In this document: positions 6,711-11,195 of the stretch, piece by piece | Layout: every line of letters starts with the position of its first letter | Numbering within the stretch: the stretch's first letter is position 1 | Origin: Spirochaetales bacterium | GTDB lineage: Bacteria; Spirochaetota; Spirochaetia; Sphaerochaetales; Sphaerochaetaceae | Direction of reading: 5' to 3' | DNA length: 11,195 nucleotides | Assembly (NCBI GenBank): GCA_028723145.1 | Contig: JAQYFM010000267.1 | Span: 1 to 11,195, forward strand | Made by a program: the position numbers and the translations under genes | The notes under the pieces: model-generated | Seen by the model: only the letters and a program-made list of their open reading frames with translations | The model's database searches: none | What the model was told of the DNA's origin: nothing

Positions 6711-8224
6711 TCTTTTACACCTGCCATTAAAATACCAAGACTACTTCTAGTAGCTTCATTATGTTTTAATACCTTTTGAATTGAACCTTTGTAGATAACT
6801 GCAACTCTATCAGAAAGGTTAATAATTTCATCAAGTTCTTCACTGATGAGTAATATTCCAATACCCTCTCTTCGCTTTTTAAGTAACTGCTCATGAATAA
6901 ATTCAATCGCACCTAAATCAAGACCACGTGTTGGATAAACTGCGATTAAGAATTTAGGAGCACGTGTAATTTCACGAGCTAGAATAACCTTTTGAATATT
7001 ACCACCAGATAAGGAACCAGCACTTGTAGCGGTGTCAGGACAACGAATATCGAAATCTTTACGTAAAGTTTCAGCATTTTCATTAATTACTTTCTTCTTT
7101 AAGAACTTAAATTGGCTGAATTTACTCTTATCACTATCCTTTAAAATAAAGTTTTCTCTAATTGCAAATGGAGGAACAATACCTTCTATATTTCTCTCTT
7201 CAGGGATATAGCCCATACCATGGTCAATTACATAGTAAGGACTCTTATTTGCTAAGTCTTCACCCAAGAAGGTAATCGTACCACACTCAACACTTCTAAG
7301 GCCATTAATTGCTTCAGCAAGCTCTCTTTGACCATTTCCTGAAACCCCGGCAAGGCCAACAATTTCACCTGCTCTAACATCAAGATTAAAGTGATCTAAT
7401 GCTAAGAATCCTCTATCAGATTTTACGCAAACATCTTTAAGAGAAAGAACAACTTCTCCATTCATATCCTTTTCTTTATTTTCAGGAAGCTTTACTTCGT
7501 GACCAGTCATCTTAGCCGCAATTTCACTTGGAGCGTAATCACTAGTTTTACCCTCAAAAACTACCTTACCATGACGGAGTATTGTAAAGTTATCACTTAA
7601 GGCCTTTACCTCATTAAGCTTATGAGAAATAAAGATTATTGATAATTCATCCTTCATCTTTTTTAATAGAAGAATCAATTCATCTGTTTCTTGAGGTGTA
7701 AGAGCAGAAGTTGGTTCATCTAAAATTAAGAATTTTGCACCTAAACAAAGAGTCTTAACAAGCTCAACTCTTTGTTGCTCACCAACAGAAAGTTGCCAAA
7801 TATAAGCATCTGGGTTTACATATAAACCATAGTGTTCACTGACTTCAACAACTCTTTTCCTTACACTATCAATATCAAGCTTGAAAGGTTTCCATGCCTT
7901 TTTATAACCCAATGCAACATTTTCAGTAACATTCATATTAGGAACTAGCATATATTGCTGATGCACCATTCCAATACCTGCTTTGAAAGCATCCTCAGGT
8001 CCATGGAATCTTACTTCCTTATCATTAATCTTTATTACTCCTTCATCCTGCTGATAAATACCCATCAAGATATTCATAAGTGTAGTTTTACCTGCACCAT
8101 TTTCACCAACAAGAGCAAGGATTTCACCTTCTTTGACCTTTATAGAGATATCATCACTTGCGAGTACACCAGGGAATCGCTTTGTAATGTGCTCCATTGA
8201 TAATAATCTTATTTTGTCTTCCAT
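6707..8224 (-). CDS. Two-domain ABC ATPase of the BMP-type importer (YufO/NupO/RbsA-like)
   Basis: The 505-residue protein fuses two nucleotide-binding domains. Domain 1 is complete: Walker A GENGAGKT (40-47), Q-loop HQQ (88-90), signature LSVGE (145-149), Walker B FLILDE (165-170) and H201. Domain 2 is degenerate. Its P-loop reads GVSGNGQR (293-300) with Gln at the lysine position. LSGGN (405-409) is kept, but the Walker B region reads FLIAVYPTRGLD without the acidic pair, and SEE (461-463) stands where the switch histidine should be. Such a second domain is usual in this family, so only one ATP site is expected to hydrolyse. The protein would drive the two permeases encoded downstream. The ATG at 8222-8224 has only a weak AAGAG close by, and a stem-loop lies just upstream, so its translation may be lower than that of the binding protein. 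This is not a pseudogene: the frame is intact. Confidence 0.94.
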   Translation of the reverse strand: MEDKIRLLSMEHITKRFPGVLASDDISIKVKEGEILALVGENGAGKTTLMNILMGIYQQDEGVIKINDKEVRFHGPEDAFKAGIGMVHQQYMLVPNMNVTENVALGYKKAWKPFKLDIDSVRKRVVEVSEHYGLYVNPDAYIWQLSVGEQQRVELVKTLCLGAKFLILDEPTSALTPQETDELILLLKKMKDELSIIFISHKLNEVKALSDNFTILRHGKVVFEGKTSDYAPSEIAAKMTGHEVKLPENKEKDMNGEVVLSLKDVCVKSDRGFLALDHFNLDVRAGEIVGLAGVSGNGQRELAEAINGLRSVECGTITFLGEDLANKSPYYVIDHGMGYIPEERNIEGIVPPFAIRENFILKDSDKSKFSQFKFLKKKVINENAETLRKDFDIRCPDTATSAGSLSGGNIQKVILAREITRAPKFLIAVYPTRGLDLGAIEFIHEQLLKKRREGIGILLISEELDEIINLSDRVAVIYKGSIQKVLKHNEATRSSLGILMAGVKE

Positions 8225-8242
8225 AATCTCTTTTTATAAGTT

Positions 8243-8268
8243 AGGGCACCCCTATACTGAGATGCCCT
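8243..8268 (-). other. Strong intergenic stem-loop between the binding-protein and ATPase genes
   Basis: In the minus-strand RNA, AGGGCAUCUC pairs with GGGGUGCCCU (10 bp including two G-U pairs) around the loop AGUAUA. No U tract follows (AACUUAUAAAAA), so it is not a standard terminator. Such a hairpin after a binding-protein gene commonly protects the upstream mRNA end or causes partial termination, making the binding protein more abundant than the membrane parts. That role is inferred here. Confidence 0.7.
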
Positions 8269-8289
8269 TATTGTTAAAATATACTACGA

Positions 8290-9312
8290 TTAAAGACTAT
8301 CGTAACTTACACTTGCCCAATCAGCAAGACCATCTGCACTCTTCTTAAACTCTGCTAATGCCTGGTCAACCTTACTAACGATATCACTAGAAAGGTTAGC
8401 TTTTAATGCTGAGTTATAGTCAAATACGAAACCATCATTGTTGAAGTTCATAGGTACACAAACGCCACCCTTAACACCCTTTTCAAGGTTTTCAACAAGA
8501 CCTACGATAACAGCTGAATAGTTATATGAGCTAGCAGCAATACATCTTGCTTGACCTTCAGCAGTTGTAAGCTGAGCTAAGTCCTGTCCAAGCCACATAA
8601 CACCATCGTATTCAGCACATGCTCTTAAAGCACCAATTGCCTGCTGTGAAGAACCTGTTAATACATCTGCACCACTCTTAATCTGAGTTGCAGCAAGCTC
8701 ACCAGCTTTTACGAAGTCAGAGAAAGAACCTGTATGAGCAACTAAGATTTTAGCACTTGGATTAACATCTTTAACACCGAGAACAAAACCTCTGTTGTAG
8801 CGTGCTGAGTCACCACCATCTACAGGACCAACAAGACCAATTACGTTAGACTTAGTAACAAGACCAGCAATAAGACCTGAAAGATAACCTGTCTCTTCAG
8901 ATTCTGGCATGTAAGTAAATACGTTTGAACCAACTACTTCTGCACTTGTACCAAATGCAAATGATACATCAGGATACTCTGCAGCAAGCTCTGTGATCAT
9001 ATTCTTATACTGTGCACCGTGAGCTACAATGAGGTCATAGCCATCAGCTACGTACTGTCTTGCAATAGAACCTGCATCTACTGGCTTCATTTTTTCAGAG
9101 TAATCAAACTCCATTCTGTCGCCAAGAATAGCCTTTGCTTCTACAAGACCATCATACATTGACTGACACCAACCTTTGTCATCAATTGTGTTTTCAACGA
9201 TTAAAGCAATCTTAACAGCTGAAGATTTCTTTTCTGCACTTTCGCTAGCACCGCCAGCAAAGAGCATTGAAGTAAGACAGACAACGAGCAAAATAGTTAA
9301 TAATTTTTTCAT
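8290..9312 (-). CDS. BMP-family periplasmic substrate-binding protein (PnrA/BmpA/RfuA-like)
   Basis: The 340-residue protein opens with a signal peptide (KK, hydrophobic core about 4-18, then FAGGASES at 18-25). The mature part is a full-length type I periplasmic binding fold of the Bmp/PnrA family. Landmarks are KIALIVENTIDDKGWCQSM (34-52), the first conserved block; GYDLIVAHGAQYKNMI (91-106); SGLIAGLVTKSNVIGLVGPVDG (145-166); and VLTGSSQQAIGALRA (217-231). It captures the ligand for the permeases and ATPase encoded downstream. Known relatives bind purine nucleosides (PnrA/TmpC) or riboflavin (RfuA) in Treponema. No clear lipobox is seen: C12 lies too early and in the wrong context, so a soluble, SPase I-processed form is likelier than a lipoprotein. 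AGGAG lies 11 bases before the ATG. It is the first gene of the cassette and visibly richer in G+C than its neighbours, consistent with high expression. Confidence 0.93.
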   Translation of the reverse strand: MKKLLTILLVVCLTSMLFAGGASESAEKKSSAVKIALIVENTIDDKGWCQSMYDGLVEAKAILGDRMEFDYSEKMKPVDAGSIARQYVADGYDLIVAHGAQYKNMITELAAEYPDVSFAFGTSAEVVGSNVFTYMPESEETGYLSGLIAGLVTKSNVIGLVGPVDGGDSARYNRGFVLGVKDVNPSAKILVAHTGSFSDFVKAGELAATQIKSGADVLTGSSQQAIGALRACAEYDGVMWLGQDLAQLTTAEGQARCIAASSYNYSAVIVGLVENLEKGVKGGVCVPMNFNNDGFVFDYNSALKANLSSDIVSKVDQALAEFKKSADGLADWASVSYDSL

Positions 9313-9330
9313 AACTACGTCTTCTCCTAT

Positions 9331-9366
9331 ATTTAGTGTTTGAAATAATTATTCAAAATACTAAAT
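9331..9366. repeat. Inverted repeat upstream of the binding-protein gene, possible operator or 5' stem-loop
   Basis: On the minus strand ATTTAGT pairs with ACTAAAT (7 bp), and inside these TTTGAA pairs with TTCAAA (6 bp), around a TAATTAT loop; the two stems are separated by a 2/1 internal loop. The palindrome covers the candidate -10 element, which suits an operator for a repressor. No U tract follows, so it is not a terminator in this direction. Confidence 0.5.
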
Positions 9367-9376
9367 AAAAAGTAAA
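9348..9376 (-). promoter_or_regulatory. Candidate promoter of the importer operon
   Basis: On the minus strand TTTACT (9371-9376, four of six to TTGACA) is followed after 17 bases by AATAAT (9348-9353, five of six to TATAAT). Transcription would start about 30 bases before the binding-protein ATG. The sequence is AT-rich, so chance matches are possible; the position and spacing favour it. Confidence 0.45.
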
Positions 9377-9384
9377 GTTTTTTA

Positions 9385-10554
9385 TTATCTACATTGATAA
9401 TTTTCTATATTTTTTCTAAAAACCTTAAAAATAATTAAAATATTCATAATTATTAATGGGATTAAAATAGTGAACATAGCATTTTTAAGAGTATATTTTT
9501 CTGCAACAACTCCAATAACATTTGGCCAAAGCACTCCACCAAGTGTTGCAATAGCCATGCAACTTCCAGTGGCAATAGTGTTTTTATTGTATTTTGGATT
9601 TTGTGTTGAAATAGTTGTTGGATAAATTCCACTCATAGCAAAGCCTACTAACAGTAGTGAAATTACCATTAAAATCTTTGAATCTAAGCTCATCATTAAT
9701 AAAAATGAAAAAACTAAAATTAAGCCTAAAGCTAAAACAATTACCATCTTATTTTTAAACTTAGGACTAATTGAGGCTATAATTATTCTCCCTGCTAAAA
9801 TCATTATCCAAATTAATGATTGCATTATTTTTGCATTTGAAGGACTTAGTAGTCCAGTTTCGGTAAAATAAGTAACCATCCACCCCATTAAGGAAGCTTC
9901 AGAGCAAAGATAAAAGAATAAAATAAATGAAACCAAATAAAAATCAACATCCCTATAGAATGCAATTTTATTTTCTTTTTCTTTCTTTTCTCTCTCATTA
10001 GATAGAGAGCTATTTGCAATTAATAAAATGCTTATAGCCATTATTACTGCAAAAATCATTGAAGTAAGTTTCCATCTTCCAACTAATAGTGCGGCAATTA
10101 AAGGAGAAATTAAGGCACCCATAGCAAATGAGGCATGTAAAATATTAAGTCCTGCAGTACTATTACCTGTAATACTTGCAACTACAACATTTGAAGTATT
10201 ACTAAGTGTTCCCCTTCCAACTCCTGTTAATGTAAATGCAATTATTAAAAGTATAGGGTTACCACTTAAAACATATAAAATAATTCCAAGTGTTATTCCT
10301 GAAGAAAGTAGAATTGTACACTTTTTTCTTCCAATTAAATAAGGCAAAAAACCAGCAAGAAAAACAGCTGCTAAGTTTCCACATTGCTGAAAAGAAAGTA
10401 GTAAACCTCGTAATGAATAACTTAAGTTATACTCTGCTTGCATCTCAGGTAGTATTGCACCAGTTAAAGTTGAAACAGCACCTGAAGCAAGAAATATAAA
10501 ATATGTTTTAAATAATAAATCATTATCACTCTTACTGTAATTAAAGATTTTCAA
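9385..10554 (-). CDS. Major facilitator superfamily transporter
   Basis: The 389-residue membrane protein has about twelve hydrophobic segments in two halves, joined by a charged loop (about 185-200, NEREKKEKENK). The MFS loop 2-3 signature appears as LPYLIGRKK (70-78). LNILHASFAMGALISP (136-151) and WMVTYF (225-230) recall sugar-porter groups such as FucP/COG0738 and related uncharacterised MFS proteins. It acts in the inner membrane as a probable proton- or ion-coupled importer or exporter; the substrate is not evident. The start is TTG at 10552-10554, supported by AAGGAG 8 bases upstream and by overlap with the TGA of the dehydrogenase gene (TTGA), so the pair is probably translationally coupled. 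It ends 72 bp before the importer operon. Apart from that transporter-rich context, nothing links it to the BMP cassette. Confidence 0.88.
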   Translation of the reverse strand: MKIFNYSKSDNDLLFKTYFIFLASGAVSTLTGAILPEMQAEYNLSYSLRGLLLSFQQCGNLAAVFLAGFLPYLIGRKKCTILLSSGITLGIILYVLSGNPILLIIAFTLTGVGRGTLSNTSNVVVASITGNSTAGLNILHASFAMGALISPLIAALLVGRWKLTSMIFAVIMAISILLIANSSLSNEREKKEKENKIAFYRDVDFYLVSFILFFYLCSEASLMGWMVTYFTETGLLSPSNAKIMQSLIWIMILAGRIIIASISPKFKNKMVIVLALGLILVFSFLLMMSLDSKILMVISLLLVGFAMSGIYPTTISTQNPKYNKNTIATGSCMAIATLGGVLWPNVIGVVAEKYTLKNAMFTILIPLIIMNILIIFKVFRKNIENYQCR

Positions 10555-11195
10555 AGGTAGTTCTCCTTAAGCTTTGTTGCACACATTATTCCATCTAATG
10601 CTGCCGATACAATACCACCCGCATATCCTGCTCCCTCACCACAAGGGTACAAACCTTTAATTTGGAATAGTCCTTCATTTCTACTAATTCTTACAGGTGA
10701 ACTAGTGCGAGTTTCAGGTGCAAGAAGTAGTGCATCATTTGTTAAAAACTTTCCTCTAGTAAAGGAAGAGAATTTTAATAAACCTTCTCTTAAAGAAGAT
10801 GAAACAATAGGTGGTAGGTAATCATCTAAATTAACACTAACTAAGCCAGGAATATATGAAGAAAGTGGAAGTACATCACTAATTTTATGATTAATAAAAT
10901 CAGCCATTCTTTGGCTTGGTGCTTTAAAGTTATCAAAATAACACCGCTTTTCAACACTCTTTATGTACTCAAGCATTGAAAGAGGAGAATTAATATCTAT
11001 ATCACTACATCTTAGCTGAACAACCATTCCACTATTAGCCCACTTACCATTTCTATTTGATGGGCTCATTCCATTTACTACTTGGTATCCATTTTTAGTT
11101 GTTGCAGGAACAATAAAACCACCAGGGCACATACAAAAAGAATAAACGCCTCTATCATTAACCTGTGTTACAAATGAATATTGAGCTGCAGGAAG
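10551..11195 (-). CDS. FAD-dependent dehydrogenase, C-terminal part (COG2509-like); N terminus outside the window
   Basis: The frame is open from the window edge (first full codon at 11193-11195) to TGA at 10551-10553, giving 214 visible residues. No start is visible; the internal ATG at 11130-11132 lies within the conserved FCMCPGG block and is not the true start. Recognisable blocks are FCMCPGGF (20-27 of the fragment), VVNGMSPSNRNGKWANSG (39-56), APETRTSSPVRI (159-170) and the C-terminal FAD-contacting GEGAGYAGGIVSAALDG (186-202). These fit the 'NAD(FAD)-utilizing dehydrogenase' family, cytoplasmic flavoproteins of about 450-550 residues whose physiological substrate is not settled. The N-terminal dinucleotide-binding GxGxxG would lie upstream of this window. 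The gene overlaps the MFS start by 4 bp. Confidence 0.85.
   Translation of the reverse strand, partial: LPAAQYSFVTQVNDRGVYSFCMCPGGFIVPATTKNGYQVVNGMSPSNRNGKWANSGMVVQLRCSDIDINSPLSMLEYIKSVEKRCYFDNFKAPSQRMADFINHKISDVLPLSSYIPGLVSVNLDDYLPPIVSSSLREGLLKFSSFTRGKFLTNDALLLAPETRTSSPVRISRNEGLFQIKGLYPCGEGAGYAGGIVSAALDGIMCATKLKENYL

Noticed and set aside
6707..8224. Loss of the Walker A lysine and Walker B acid in the second ATPase domain, taken as possible gene decay
   Set aside because: A degenerate second domain is normal for RbsA/YufO-type double ATPases, the frame is intact and the first domain has every motif.
7955..8348. Two plus-strand frames of 81 and 71 codons near the start of the ATPase gene
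   Set aside because: They are antisense to the ATPase and the end of the binding-protein gene and cross the intergenic stem-loop; no independent support.
9313..9384. A riboswitch upstream of the binding-protein gene (FMN or purine type)
   Set aside because: The gap is only 72 bp and mostly AT-rich; no conserved FMN or purine riboswitch core is visible and the space is taken by the candidate promoter and palindrome.
10028..10499. Two overlapping plus-strand frames of 104 and 69 codons
   Set aside because: They lie wholly antisense to the MFS gene, show no recognisable motifs and have no ribosome binding site; they mirror the hydrophobic codon bias of the MFS frame.
1..11195. CRISPR arrays, tRNA or rRNA genes, insertion sequences, attachment sites
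   Set aside because: No repeated spacer units, cloverleaf with CCA end, rRNA-like stretches, transposase motifs or flanking direct repeats were seen on either strand.

Overview
The window (11,195 bp, AT-rich, roughly one third G+C by eye) looks like the chromosome of a spirochaete. The best clue is the binding-protein signal peptide ending in FAGGASES, a style common in spirochaetal ABC binding proteins. A BMP/PnrA-type uptake cassette, typical of Treponema and relatives, agrees with this. Phylum assignment is moderately confident; genus is open. Every convincing gene is on the minus strand, so the biological order runs from high to low coordinates. No rRNA, tRNA, CRISPR array, insertion sequence or phage gene is visible.

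Region A (11195 to 9385): the C-terminal part of an FAD-dependent dehydrogenase (COG2509-like; its start is outside the window), translationally coupled to an MFS transporter that starts at TTG inside the upstream stop codon region.

Region B (9384 to 3884): a complete BMP-family ABC importer, consisting of a periplasmic binding protein, a two-domain ATPase and two BPD_transp_2 permeases. It most likely imports nucleosides, with riboflavin as an alternative. A candidate promoter with an overlapping palindrome precedes the binding-protein gene, and a strong stem-loop lies between that gene and the ATPase gene. A 204-aa protein with two repeated XRE-like helix-turn-helix domains follows. Its start region is enclosed by a perfect 13-bp inverted repeat, and a clear intrinsic terminator ends the unit.

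Region C (3883 to 1): a heterodimeric ABC exporter of the BmrCD/TM287-288 type. One subunit carries the Glu-to-Asp Walker B change and the other carries the altered signature motif, so one ATP site is expected to be degenerate and one catalytic. A HAD-family hydrolase follows 9 bp downstream and runs off the window. The leader of this operon is the most unusual part. A consensus-like promoter is followed by a perfect Shine-Dalgarno sequence and a 13-codon ORF, then mutually exclusive pairings and a U7 tract, before an exporter gene that has no ribosome binding site of its own. This arrangement resembles the BmrB leader-peptide attenuation described for Bacillus subtilis bmrCD, but has no visible sequence relation to it.
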